Source of the DNA: Mycobacterium interjectum
GTDB lineage: Bacteria; Actinomycetota; Actinomycetes; Mycobacteriales; Mycobacteriaceae
NCBI GenBank assembly: GCA_002102225.1
Contig: LQPB01000001.1
Location: 1 to 41,926, forward strand
Direction: 5' to 3'
DNA length: 41,926 nt
Positions 1-8,441 of this stretch are shown piece by piece (positions within the stretch are counted from its first letter, which is position 1; each line of letters starts with the position of its first letter). A model generated the notes under the pieces. The model ran no database searches. It was given only the letters and a program-made list of their open reading frames with translations, and had not been told where the DNA came from. A program made the position numbers and the translations under genes.

Positions 1-46
1 GGCCGCTTCGAAAGCCCCTACAGCAAAAACCCAATGCACGACCTCA

Positions 47-78
47 GGGCGCTGACTCAATTCAGCGCCCCCTATTTT
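47..78 (+). terminator. Possible intrinsic terminator hairpin
   Basis: A perfect 9-bp inverted repeat, GGGCGCTGA at 47-55 and TCAGCGCCC at 62-70, has a 6-nt loop and is followed by CCTATTTT. This fits a factor-independent terminator for a plus-strand gene entering from the left. One reading frame entering the window stops inside the stem at 53-55, but I cannot show that it is a real gene. A shorter inverted repeat (GCGAGC-GT-GCTCGC) follows just downstream. Confidence 0.45.
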
Positions 79-319
79 CGTCCGCGAGCGTGCTCGCCCG
101 ACTCGACGGTGGCCTGCACCACGCGGGCGAAGCCTCGACCTGATCGGAGCCGTACCACGGTCGGTTGCACCCACTGAGCCCGCAAATACCGGGCCGAGAA
201 AAAAGGGTACGGAATTAGCCGTTTTCGATTCGTCCAGAACTCGAACGATTCCACCTGCGAGTGTCCACGTGTGTGGCTAGCACCCTTATGAAATGCATTG
301 AGTAGCTGCAGAAGCGCCG

Positions 320-411
320 CTGTAGGGAAAACGCTTGAGGCCAATAATGTCCGGGTGCTCCGCGAGCATCCTCATCAGCAAGGTGCTGCCTGATCGGTCC
401 GGCTCGGTCCC
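320..411 (-). pseudogene. Sulfotransferase N-terminal relic (PAPS-loop fragment)
   Basis: Read on the minus strand, this stretch encodes RSGSTLLMRMLAEHPDI followed by a short GLKRFPYS segment. That looks like the 5'-phosphosulfate-binding loop and first helix of PAPS-dependent sulfotransferases, normally found near the N-terminus of a protein of roughly 300 residues. The sequence on either side in this frame is unrelated or antisense to another relic, so only about 30 codons survive. It lies in a roughly 900-bp stretch without an intact gene. I infer decay after rearrangement; the family assignment rests on this one motif. Confidence 0.4.
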
Positions 412-429
412 GGCGTCAGCCCGCTGCGC

Positions 430-876
430 CACTGTGCCGGCCATCGCGCCGCGGGCAACCACAATCCGCTGCCGGTGTTCGATGTCACCGAATACACTGA
501 CCGCAATGCGCACTAGAAGGGCGAGGCGTCGGACCCGTATCTGCACCGGCTCGAGCGGCCCAGGCAGGCGGTGCAGGCTCCTCCTCTCTCCGCCCCTCCC
601 TGGGCCGCGGTGGTCGAGCGTACGGGTGGCACCCTGGGAGCGCGGCCTGCCCGACACGGTCAGCCGTGAGGCGTTCACGACGTTCTGCGCTCCTTCATTC
701 CGCCCCTGCCGTTCGACGCGGCCTGGTGCTGCCGGTGCTATCCCGATGGCGCCACCGCCGTGAAATGCCGGGTCATTGCCACCTCGCACGATTTCATCGG
801 CTACGGGTCCTTTGAGGGACGCAGCCCCGCACCGCCGACAGCCGCCCCGCCGGCGGCGGACCGTGTCCCGGCCTGA
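430..876 (+). pseudogene. Degraded coding relic, family unknown
   Basis: Protein-like segments appear in different plus-strand frames. One reads NPLPVFDVTEYTDRNAH, then an in-frame TAG, then KGEASDPYLHRLERP. Further on, WERGLPDTVSREAF is followed after a frame change by VLRSFIPPLPFDAAWCCR and a Gly/Phe-rich tail ending at TGA 874-876. An internal stop plus at least one frameshift suggests an inactivated gene. I do not recognise the family. It points toward, and ends just before, the secreted-protein gene at 902. Confidence 0.3.
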
Positions 877-901
877 CGCGGTCGCACCAGGAGGACGCAC
901 G

Positions 902-1990
902 ATGCCGTTTCGCGCGGATGCCGTCGCGGCCGGGCGGGCAATCCTGCGCTCATTGCCGGTGCGCGCCGTTCAGGGCGCGAGCCCGCGCTTGCGTCGGATC
1001 ACCTGCGCGAGCCGGGTCGGGGCCGTTCTCATGCTCATCGCCATCTTGATGCGCGCCGGCAATGCGGAGGCGGGCGCGCAGGCGCCGAAAGTGCTGTTCG
1101 AGCAGGCCGCCGTCGACGACCTGGTGCGGACCTTTCTGGTTCCGCTGGCGGACCCGCTGCACCCCAAACCGCAGCCGACGGACCGGATGGTCCTGGTTCT
1201 TTGGCAACCCAATCCGAAACGATCTGACGGGACACTGGTTCCCACGTCCTGGACCGCGGGCGACAAAACCGGCTTCTACCCCGCGCCGCCGCTGGAACAT
1301 CAGCTTGGCTTCGAGGACCGCAACGGAACGACCACGGTCCAGGCCCAGGGCGGAGTCGTCGGTGCCTACCTGAACGCCCAGGAGGTTTCGCCCGCAACCG
1401 ACTTCGGCAAGCTGATGATCACCCCGGAGTTCCGCTGGAGCGATGAATCCGCGGCCCGCCCGTTTTCCGAACTCGGCCAGGCGCTTTTGGTGTCCCTCGA
1501 GCTGCAGGTGCCCACGGCTTCCGACGCGCACCGCCCCGGAAGCCTTGCCTACATCGTGGCCGACCTGGAGTTCACGGACCGGGTATCGGGGACGAAGCTG
1601 AGCTACGGCTCAAAGCTGTTCTTCAACGGATACCCGCAGTCGACCAGCATGGACATCGCCTACGACGCGGAGTCCCGGAGCATCATGGTCAACGCGCCGG
1701 ACGACGACGGCAGTCCCACCCTGCTGCGGGCGCCCGGGTCGGATCGCTTCACCGGAACGCCCTGGCGCGGCTGGCGCACGTTCTCCTATGCCATCACGGG
1801 GCACGCCTTCAGCTTCGCCCTCGACCGGGTCAGGGACCGGTATCCGAATGCAAACGCTTCACAAGATCCGGCCGACTACCGGCTGACCATGTTTCACCTG
1901 AACGCGGAGGTCCAGCACGACAGTGGTCCGGCCGAGCTGGGTTGGTCGATGAGGAACGCCAGGATCGTGCTCCAGGACGGCGGATCGTGA
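902..1990 (+). CDS. Predicted secreted protein of unknown function
   Basis: This 362-residue protein is not one I recognise. The reading frame is open further upstream, but ATG 902 is preferred because AGGAGG lies about 6-12 bases before it and the protein then begins with an arginine-rich segment followed by a hydrophobic stretch (VGAVLMLIAILM, residues about 41-52) and an Ala-rich likely cleavage zone. The mature part has no further membrane segment. It contains many short alternating hydrophobic stretches and several Trp/Tyr residues (for example WRGWRTFSYAITG), suggesting a beta-rich extracellular or periplasmic domain. It is convergent with the glycosyltransferase ending at 2048, with 57 bp between stops and no clear terminator. 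Secretion is inferred; function is open. Confidence 0.75.
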   Translation: MPFRADAVAAGRAILRSLPVRAVQGASPRLRRITCASRVGAVLMLIAILMRAGNAEAGAQAPKVLFEQAAVDDLVRTFLVPLADPLHPKPQPTDRMVLVLWQPNPKRSDGTLVPTSWTAGDKTGFYPAPPLEHQLGFEDRNGTTTVQAQGGVVGAYLNAQEVSPATDFGKLMITPEFRWSDESAARPFSELGQALLVSLELQVPTASDAHRPGSLAYIVADLEFTDRVSGTKLSYGSKLFFNGYPQSTSMDIAYDAESRSIMVNAPDDDGSPTLLRAPGSDRFTGTPWRGWRTFSYAITGHAFSFALDRVRDRYPNANASQDPADYRLTMFHLNAEVQHDSGPAELGWSMRNARIVLQDGGS

Positions 1991-2047
1991 TCCAGGTTGC
2001 GGCGACACGCCTCGGGGCTGTCCGCGCCTTGAACCGCCCCGGTAGAT

Positions 2048-4276
2048 CTAGAGGTTCAGACCTGAGATGCAGAGCACTTCGTCGAGAGTGGCGGTGCGCG
2101 GCCCGGCGTCGGTGGCCGGCCGGCCACGTTGGGCGGGCGGATCGGGGTCGCTGTTTTGCACACTGCGGGCTCGATCCAGCCGGGCAGTGTCGAGCATCGC
2201 TGGGCCGCTGGCCATCACATCGGTGAGTAGGTAGCGGCCGGCGTCCGGTGCCCGGCGCACCGCCTGCTCTGCGGCGCTGGCGCCGGTCAGCTTGACCGCA
2301 TCTTCGAAGTTGATTCCCACTTGAAACACCTGCGGTTCGGCGTCGAGCACCGCGGTCAGGCGGGTGATGAAGTTCTCGGGGGCGAAAAACCGCCAGCCCG
2401 CACCCAGATGCAGCCAGAACCGTCCGTCGATCTGAGCACGCAACTGCGCCAGCTGGGGAGCGGGTTTGTCGCCGGATCGGCGCCGGGCGAACTCGAGAAA
2501 ACCGTAACGTTTCCGCAGCTTGGCGCGGTCGGGGGCGGACAGGCCGGCATCGAGCACCAAAAAGCGCGCGACCCGCGACACATCGAGGCAGCAGTTCAGA
2601 AACGAGTTGATGGTCCACTCGGTGGTCTCGCGGTCTGGTCCGGCGATCAGGCTGACGGTGACCTCGGCCCCCTCACCGGGACCTGCGGCCCGGGAGTGAA
2701 CCAGGGCTTCGGGGTACGGCAGAGCCGCCTCGAGCATGGCAGGCGCCGAAAAATCGCGGTTGGTCGCAATCCGTTGCCGATCAGGCTCGGGGAGATCGGG
2801 ACGGGCCAACAGGCCCCGACACAGCGTGAACGCCTCAGCGTGCCTACCGATCCACGATGCGCACACCGCCTGCTCATCGGTTGCGCGCCACGCGTAGACG
2901 TCTGCGAATCTGGGGACAAAAAGGTCATCTTCAGGAAAGGGGATTTCGGCGGCGCGCTTGGCAAACAGGTAACCCATCTCGTAGCGCTGCTCGACGCGAT
3001 GCCGAAAAGCGATGGCATGCAACGCCTCGGCGCGGGTCGGTCGAAACTCCCACGCCTTCAGATAGGCCTCCTCAACATCCGGCCATGGCTCACCGAGGTT
3101 CGACATCGACTCCGCGAGCCGGTACATCGCCCAGTAGACCTCCTCGTCGCAGCCGCCCATCTGGACCCGCCGCTCACACCACCGGCGCGCGTTGACGAAA
3201 TCCTCCATACGGAAGGAGGTCTCGGCTAGAAAAAAGACCGACCGCGCATCCTCGGGATTGCCGTGGATCTTGGCCAGCAACCAATCACGCTCTTGCGCGG
3301 CCTTGTGCTTGAACAGGCTGTAGGTGAACAGTTGGCGATCGCGGAGCTGATCATTTGCGCTGCCGCCTTTGCCTTCGAGGCGCACATCGATGCAAGGGTC
3401 GTCCCGCGCAGCGGTCTGGTGGGTGACATCCTCAAGGCCTTCCGCCAGCGCACGCTGCAGGATGGCAGCTTGGTCACGAGCTGAGAAAGCCTGGTAGCCC
3501 CGCTCGGCGAGCTCGTGTCGCGCGCGCTCGTCGTTGACTAGCTCCACGCAGCGATCGACCAGTCCGTCGTAGTCCGCAAACGCGATGCCAGACTGCAGGT
3601 CACGCTCCAATGTCGAATCGGCACCAGTCTCGGAGACCACCGCGCGTTTGTTGGCGAGCAGATAGGAAACACGCGTGATTTCGAAGATTTTCGCTTCCCA
3701 GTAGTGGATGTTGAGTACGACCTTCGAGCGTGCGATCCAGGCATCGCGGATCGGGCCGTAGATGGCCGATAGCCATTTGACACGAAGACCTCGGTCGTGC
3801 AGGTCCCTGAGGACGGCATATCGGCGTCCGTTGAGCGCGCCGTAGAAAAGTACGTCGATGTCCTCGGGGGCTGGAGCGATCCGTGTCAGCTCGGGGACGT
3901 ATCCGATCGGAACGTAGGTGGGGCGGGGCAATCCCAGGGCGGCGAGGTATTCGACGTTCGCTTGACTGTAGTCCCAAGTCGGGTACCGCCGGAAAAGGTC
4001 GACGAATTCAGGCATCGTCATCCACGGCAAGTCGTCGCCCAGTTGCTCGAGGTTGTAGAAGATGGGGTTTTTGGGCGGCTCTAATGCGTACTGGACGAGG
4101 AGGTTTCCGCCAAGCACGATGGTGCGGCGCTCGTCGAGGTCGAGACGGTTGGTCAGCACCGAGTCATGGCCAAGCGCCAAAAGACCATGGTGCAACGCCT
4201 CGGCCACCTCGTTAAAAGCTCCGCCGCTGATGTCTTGGTGGGAGGGAGGTGACACGATCGCGACCGCGACACGCAT
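2048..4276 (-). CDS. CgeB-like glycosyltransferase with TPR-like C-terminal module
   Basis: This protein of about 742 residues has two parts. Residues 1 to about 290 resemble GT-B glycosyltransferases of the CgeB/Glyco_trans_1_2 type: an N-terminal MRVAVAIV strand, then IDVLFYGALNGRR, KVVLNIHYWEAKIFEITRVS and a late GIAFADYDGLVDRCVELV segment near the expected nucleotide-sugar site. From about residue 345 to the end it is closely related to the C-terminal module of the neighbouring glycosyltransferase (4984-6168): a helical TPR-like stretch, then a domain containing VTVSLIAGPDRETTE and FWLHLGAGWRFFAPENFI. I chose ATG 4276; an in-frame TTG at 4294 would add six residues. It follows the other glycosyltransferase by 80 bp on the same strand and is probably cotranscribed. 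The acceptor is unknown; a cell-envelope glycan or glycolipid is plausible. Confidence 0.8.
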   Translation of the reverse strand: MRVAVAIVSPPSHQDISGGAFNEVAEALHHGLLALGHDSVLTNRLDLDERRTIVLGGNLLVQYALEPPKNPIFYNLEQLGDDLPWMTMPEFVDLFRRYPTWDYSQANVEYLAALGLPRPTYVPIGYVPELTRIAPAPEDIDVLFYGALNGRRYAVLRDLHDRGLRVKWLSAIYGPIRDAWIARSKVVLNIHYWEAKIFEITRVSYLLANKRAVVSETGADSTLERDLQSGIAFADYDGLVDRCVELVNDERARHELAERGYQAFSARDQAAILQRALAEGLEDVTHQTAARDDPCIDVRLEGKGGSANDQLRDRQLFTYSLFKHKAAQERDWLLAKIHGNPEDARSVFFLAETSFRMEDFVNARRWCERRVQMGGCDEEVYWAMYRLAESMSNLGEPWPDVEEAYLKAWEFRPTRAEALHAIAFRHRVEQRYEMGYLFAKRAAEIPFPEDDLFVPRFADVYAWRATDEQAVCASWIGRHAEAFTLCRGLLARPDLPEPDRQRIATNRDFSAPAMLEAALPYPEALVHSRAAGPGEGAEVTVSLIAGPDRETTEWTINSFLNCCLDVSRVARFLVLDAGLSAPDRAKLRKRYGFLEFARRRSGDKPAPQLAQLRAQIDGRFWLHLGAGWRFFAPENFITRLTAVLDAEPQVFQVGINFEDAVKLTGASAAEQAVRRAPDAGRYLLTDVMASGPAMLDTARLDRARSVQNSDPDPPAQRGRPATDAGPRTATLDEVLCISGLNL

Positions 4277-4356
4277 GGGTGCAAAGTACAGCAAGAGGAT
4301 TGCGCTTGACCCCGTTTAGTTAATTGGCTATCGAAGATTACGGAGCCTCGATCGGG

Positions 4357-6747
4357 TCACTGAGGAGGTATTTTCCCCCGACGTCCCTTCTTCGCCACCG
4401 GTGCCGCAGCTTTGGGCTGCTGCACCGGTCGGGCTGCGGCCTTCTTCGCCACCCGTGCCGGCGCTTTGGATGGCTGCACGGGTCGGGCTGTGCCCTTTTT
4501 CGCAGCGCGCACCGGCGCTTTGGGCTGCCGCACCGGACGGCCCGCCGCCTTCTTCGCCACCCGCGCCGGGGCCTTGGGCTGCCGCACTGGTCGGGCCGCG
4601 GCCTTCTTCGCAACCCGTGCCGGGGCTTTGGATGGCTGCACGGGTCGGGCTGTGCCCTTTTTCGCGGCGCGCACCGGCGCTTTGGGCTGCTGCACCGATC
4701 GGGCTGTGCCCTTCTTCGCCGAGCGTGCCGGCGTTTTTGGCTGCTGTACCGATCGGGCCGCCGCCTTCTTCGCCACCCGCGCCGTCGCTTTGGGCTGCTG
4801 TACCGATCGGGCTGCGCCCTTCTGCGCCACCCGCGCCGGCGCTTTGGGCTGCTGCACCGATCGGGCCGCCGCCTTCTTCGCCACCCGCGCCGGGGCCTTG
4901 GGCTGCCGCACCGATCGGGCCGCCGCCTTCTTCGCCACCCGCGCCGGGGCCTTGGGCTGCCGCACCGGACGGGCTGCGGCGATGCAGAGCACCTCGTCGA
5001 GCGTCGCGGTCTGTAGTCCGATAGCGGCCGCCCGCCAACCGAGTTCGGCGATGGGATCTGGGTCGCTGCCCCCTATGCCGCCGGCCCGATCTAGGCGTGC
5101 GGTGTCGAACAACGCCGGGCCGCTGGCCACCGCATCGGTTAGGACGTAACGGCCGCCATAGTTTTCCCGGCGCACCTCCTGCTCGGCCGCGCAGACGCCG
5201 GTCAGCTTGACCGCATCGGCGAAGTTTATTCCCACCTGGAATACCTGTGGTTCGGATTCGAGCACCGCGATCAGGCGGGTGATGAAATTCTCGGGCGCAA
5301 AGAACTGCCAGCCCTGGCCCAGGTGTAGCCAGAACCGACCCAGGATCTGAGCGCGGAGTTGCGCGAGCTGTGTAGCGGGCGAGTCGCCGGGGCCGCAATC
5401 GACAAACTCGAGGAACCCGTAGCGCTCACGCAGCAGCGCGCGGTCGAGGGCTGACAGGCCGGCATCGACCACGAGTAAGCGCCCGAACCAAATTGACAGA
5501 TCGAGGCAGCAGTTCAGAAACGAGTTAATGGCCTGCTCGGTGGTCTCGCGGTCCGGTCCGGCGATCAGACTCACGACAACCTTGGCGCCCGAGCCGGGGA
5601 CTAGGCGCTGCACCAGCGCGTCGGGATACGAGGCCGCCGCCTCGAGCATGACCGGCACGCTGACGTCGCGGTTGACCGCGATCCGTTGCCGATCGCCATC
5701 GGGGATGTCGGAGAGGGCCAGCAAGCGCCGGCACAGCATAAACGCCTCCGCATGCTTGCCGAGCTGGGAGGCGCACACCGCCTGCTCATCGACCGCGCGC
5801 CAGGCATAGATGTCCGCGCCGACAAACAAGAGATCCTTTTCGGGAAAAGGGATTTGGGCGGCGCGCTGGGCAAACAAGTGACCGGGCGGGTAGCGCTGCT
5901 GTTCGCGGTACCGCCGAGCGATGGCATAGAGCGCCTCGGCGCGGGTCGGTCGAAACTCCCAAGCCTGAAGGTAGACGTCCTGAACAACCAGCCACGGCCA
6001 ATCGAGTCCCGCCATCGACTCCGCGAGCCGGAGCATCGAGTAGTAGACCTCCTCGTCCGAGCCACCGATCTCGACCCGCCGCTCATACCACTTACGAGCG
6101 TTGGCGAAATCACCAAGATCGAAATAGCTCTGGGCCAGATAGAACACCGACCGCGCATTCTCGGGGTTGCGTTCGACCTCCGCCAGCAACAGGTCGCGGT
6201 CACGCGCATACTTCTGCGGATCCTGACTGCGGGCACCGAGGCGACGAGATTCGACGTAGTAGTCGCCTTCGAGGCGCCCAACGACGCAGTCAGACTCCCA
6301 CACGGCGGTCTCGTGGACGACACCTTCATAGCGCACGCGCACCCCGTCGCGGAACAACTGCGGGCGCCAGTAGGTGAAGGAGGCATCTCCGAGGCGCATG
6401 CGGTAGATGTCGGCGCTTAGTTCGGTGAACTCGGGTGTGCCCACGACGATGTCGTCGGCGTCGATGACCCAGATGTAGTCGCCGTGGCCTTGGGCGAGGT
6501 TCAGTGCCTCGGTGCGGTTGTGACCGAAATTGCGCCATGGTCGTTCGTGAAGCTCGCCTGGGATGCCCAGGCGGGCCATGCGTTTGCGGATCGCGTCCTG
6601 GGTCCCGTCGGCGGAGCCGGTGTCGACGATCACCCACGAGCTGATGTAGGGCGCAACCGAATCCAGCGTCTCGGCGACGACGTCGGCCTCGTTTTTCACG
6701 ATCATGTTCAGGCAGATCGCGGCGCGCGCTGTCACTGGCTTGGACAC
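4357..6747 (-). CDS. Family 2 glycosyltransferase with TPR-like module and Lys/Ala/Pro repeat tail
   Basis: This 796-residue protein starts at GTG 6747. Residues about 8-170 are a GT2 (GT-A fold) domain: ICLNMIVKNEADVVAETL, VIVDTGSADGTQD, the DxD-type IDADD metal motif at 95-99, then WRPQLFRD and YEGVVHE. Residues about 194-588 form a TPR-like and C-terminal module duplicated in the adjacent glycosyltransferase. Residues about 589-786 are eleven tandem 18-residue units (consensus AARPVRQPKAPARVAKKA), ending in RRGKIPPQ. The tail resembles the basic repeats of histone H1, HupB and HBHA, so it may bind polyanions; this is inference. No signal peptide or membrane segment is evident. It is the first gene of a likely two-gene operon. 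The sugar donor and acceptor cannot be told from sequence. Confidence 0.82.
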   Translation of the reverse strand: MSKPVTARAAICLNMIVKNEADVVAETLDSVAPYISSWVIVDTGSADGTQDAIRKRMARLGIPGELHERPWRNFGHNRTEALNLAQGHGDYIWVIDADDIVVGTPEFTELSADIYRMRLGDASFTYWRPQLFRDGVRVRYEGVVHETAVWESDCVVGRLEGDYYVESRRLGARSQDPQKYARDRDLLLAEVERNPENARSVFYLAQSYFDLGDFANARKWYERRVEIGGSDEEVYYSMLRLAESMAGLDWPWLVVQDVYLQAWEFRPTRAEALYAIARRYREQQRYPPGHLFAQRAAQIPFPEKDLLFVGADIYAWRAVDEQAVCASQLGKHAEAFMLCRRLLALSDIPDGDRQRIAVNRDVSVPVMLEAAASYPDALVQRLVPGSGAKVVVSLIAGPDRETTEQAINSFLNCCLDLSIWFGRLLVVDAGLSALDRALLRERYGFLEFVDCGPGDSPATQLAQLRAQILGRFWLHLGQGWQFFAPENFITRLIAVLESEPQVFQVGINFADAVKLTGVCAAEQEVRRENYGGRYVLTDAVASGPALFDTARLDRAGGIGGSDPDPIAELGWRAAAIGLQTATLDEVLCIAAARPVRQPKAPARVAKKAAARSVRQPKAPARVAKKAAARSVQQPKAPARVAQKGAARSVQQPKATARVAKKAAARSVQQPKTPARSAKKGTARSVQQPKAPVRAAKKGTARPVQPSKAPARVAKKAAARPVRQPKAPARVAKKAAGRPVRQPKAPVRAAKKGTARPVQPSKAPARVAKKAAARPVQQPKAAAPVAKKGRRGKIPPQ
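4384..4977 (-). repeat. Eleven 54-bp in-frame tandem repeats (18-aa units)
   Basis: Eleven consecutive 54-bp units code for variants of AARPVRQPKAPARVAKKA within the GT2 glycosyltransferase. The units differ at a few positions (QQ/RQ/QPS, PAR/PVR, KKA/KKG) and always keep frame. The period matches the codon frame exactly. Such an array could expand or contract by slippage or recombination, changing tail length without breaking the gene. Confidence 0.9.
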
Positions 6748-7439
6748 CGCTCAGAGTTTACTAGCAATCGCGTGTCGCGGATCGGGTTGCACGCGAAATA
6801 GCGGAGGCTGTGGATCATTGGTCGCGCTGTTCGGCGAGCACCGCGCCGGGTCAAGGCGGCGATCCGCCACGGTTTCGTCGAGCGTGTCGCCGTGATGACA
6901 GCACCACCTGCCCGCGGTGCTTCGGCCTTGAGAACCGCCGTTAGCCCGAACGCGACTCGGCGTGACAGGACGCTAAGTTAGCGAACGCGCTTGTCCTGCA
7001 AGGCATGATGAGCCTGCTCAACATCCACTATTCCGAGCGGGAGGGCGCTTTCTAGATGAAAAGTAGCGCAGCGGTTTGTCAGCTCAAAGCATCTCGGGGC
7101 GGCCATAGCGTGGTGTCGCATGCCGGTTTTGGCGTGTTGCGCGGGCTCGCCCTGACCGGGTGTGTGACGGCTGGTGTCGGCGTGCGGCAGACGGCGGTTT
7201 AGAGCTTCTCGGTGAATCCGCCCGCAGCCGCGGCGCTGCAGCCCGCGATCAGATTCGCTTGCGCGCAACGGTTTCCACCAGCTGCACAATCCGATCCGCC
7301 TGCGCCGGACGAGTCGGCACGCTATTTAGAGGGCGGACTTGGATCGGCGTCCACCGCAACGAGATCCCAGACCACGACGACAACTCAAGTCGATACGGTC
7401 CATATCAGCCACTCAGTCACACCCGCACCGGGTGAATAG
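6748..7439. other. Gene-poor interval with transposase relic
   Basis: I see no intact gene in these roughly 690 bp between the GT2 gene and the PE_PGRS stop. The base composition is more mixed than in the flanking genes. The only recognisable element is an IS1380-like transposase N-terminal fragment at 7056-7202. Short open frames here lack convincing ribosome-binding sites or protein-like composition. Confidence 0.6.
7056..7202 (+). mobile_element. IS1380-family transposase N-terminal relic
   Basis: ATG 7056 opens a 48-codon frame ending at TAG 7200-7202. Its product contains GGHSVVSHAGFGVLRGLA followed by LTGCVTAGV. This resembles the N-terminus of IS1380-family transposases, which start with a short lead-in, then a G-H-x-V-V/L-S-H-x-G segment and an L-A-D-x-x-G-L-T segment. 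After this point the frame is lost and no other transposase domain is visible, so only a 5' fragment remains. I could not define terminal inverted repeats. Confidence 0.45.
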
Positions 7440-8441
7440 CTACCCGGTCGCGCCGTGAGCACCCTGTGCGCCCTGTGCGCCCTGAGCTCCCTGTGCACCC
7501 AAGATGCCGCCGGGACCGCCGGAACCGCCTGGACCGCCGATGCCGCCGGAACCGCCGGGAGCGTTAAGACCGCCGCTACCGCCGAGGCCGCCCTGCCCGC
7601 CGCCACCACCGTCACCGCCAGTGCCCGCGAAGAGTCCACCGGCACCACCGGCACCACCGGCGCCACCGGCACCACCGGCGCTACCGGCAACACCAGGGCC
7701 AGAGCCTGCAATACCCTGGGCGCCAGCGCCACCGGGACCACCGGGACCGCCATGGCCCATGAAGAATCCGCCGGCGCCACCGATACCACCGGCACCACCA
7801 GTCGTACCTAGGGTTATGGCGGATCCACCGGCACCGCCGGCACCGCCGACACCGAACAACCACCCACCGCGGCCGCCTGCACCACCGGCACCGCCGGGAC
7901 CGCCCAGGCCGCCGGCCCCACCGTTACCGATCAACCCCGCCGCCCCACCAGCCCCGCCGGCATTGCCCGCTCCCGTGCTATTACCACCGGAGCCGCCGTT
8001 GCCCAACAACCAGCCGCCTGCCCCGCCGGCCGTTCCCTGCACCCCAGACGTCCCATTCGCGCCGTTACCGATTAACGGTCGCCCCGTCGCCGCCGCGAAT
8101 GTCCCATTGATCGCAGCACCCGGCGCGCGTATCGCAGCTTCCATCATTTGCGCCGCATTGGCAGCCTCGGTGCCTACATACGCAGCCCCGCCGGTCGCCA
8201 GGTTTTGGGTGAACTGGTCATGGAAAGCCGCTGCCTTTGCGAGCAGCGCCTGATACTCGTCCCCATATTCGGAGAACAGCGAAGCGACCGCCGTCGACAC
8301 CTCATCGGCCGCCGCGCCCGCCACCCCGGTCGTCGGACCAGCCGCCGCCGCACTGGCGCTGGCCAGGTTCGTGCCGATGCTGTCTAGATTCTCAGTCACC
8401 CATTGGACGACGGCGGGGTCAATGAAAAAAGGAGAGCTCAT
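7440..8441 (-). CDS. PE_PGRS family protein
   Basis: This 333-residue protein starts at ATG 8441, with an AAGAGGTGG Shine-Dalgarno about 8 bases upstream. Residues 1 to about 95 form a PE domain of two antiparallel helices: SIGTNLASASAAAAGPTTGV, ADEVSTAVASLFSEYGDEYQ and AAAFHDQFTQNLATGGAAY. The first dozen residues (SSPFFIDPAVVQWV) diverge from the usual SFVIAAPE start, and the usual Pro-Glu pair is absent there. A linker ending in GRPLIGNGANG leads into a Gly-Gly-Ala/Gly-Gly-X PGRS domain from about residue 130 to the end. PE_PGRS proteins are ESX-5-secreted surface or host-interaction proteins in slow-growing mycobacteria. It follows the PPE gene on the same strand after 422 bp. This PGRS domain is short for the family. 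Confidence 0.9.
   Translation of the reverse strand: MSSPFFIDPAVVQWVTENLDSIGTNLASASAAAAGPTTGVAGAAADEVSTAVASLFSEYGDEYQALLAKAAAFHDQFTQNLATGGAAYVGTEAANAAQMMEAAIRAPGAAINGTFAAATGRPLIGNGANGTSGVQGTAGGAGGWLLGNGGSGGNSTGAGNAGGAGGAAGLIGNGGAGGLGGPGGAGGAGGRGGWLFGVGGAGGAGGSAITLGTTGGAGGIGGAGGFFMGHGGPGGPGGAGAQGIAGSGPGVAGSAGGAGGAGGAGGAGGLFAGTGGDGGGGGQGGLGGSGGLNAPGGSGGIGGPGGSGGPGGILGAQGAQGAQGAQGAHGATG

Noticed and set aside
1..174. C-terminal tail of a plus-strand gene entering the window (frame with GRFESPYSKNPMHDLR)
   Set aside because: The first part looks protein-like, but the frame runs through the terminator-like hairpin and becomes Arg/Thr-rich. I cannot support it as a gene.
4384..4977. CRISPR array or non-coding satellite
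   Set aside because: The 54-bp units keep reading frame and encode a protein repeat.
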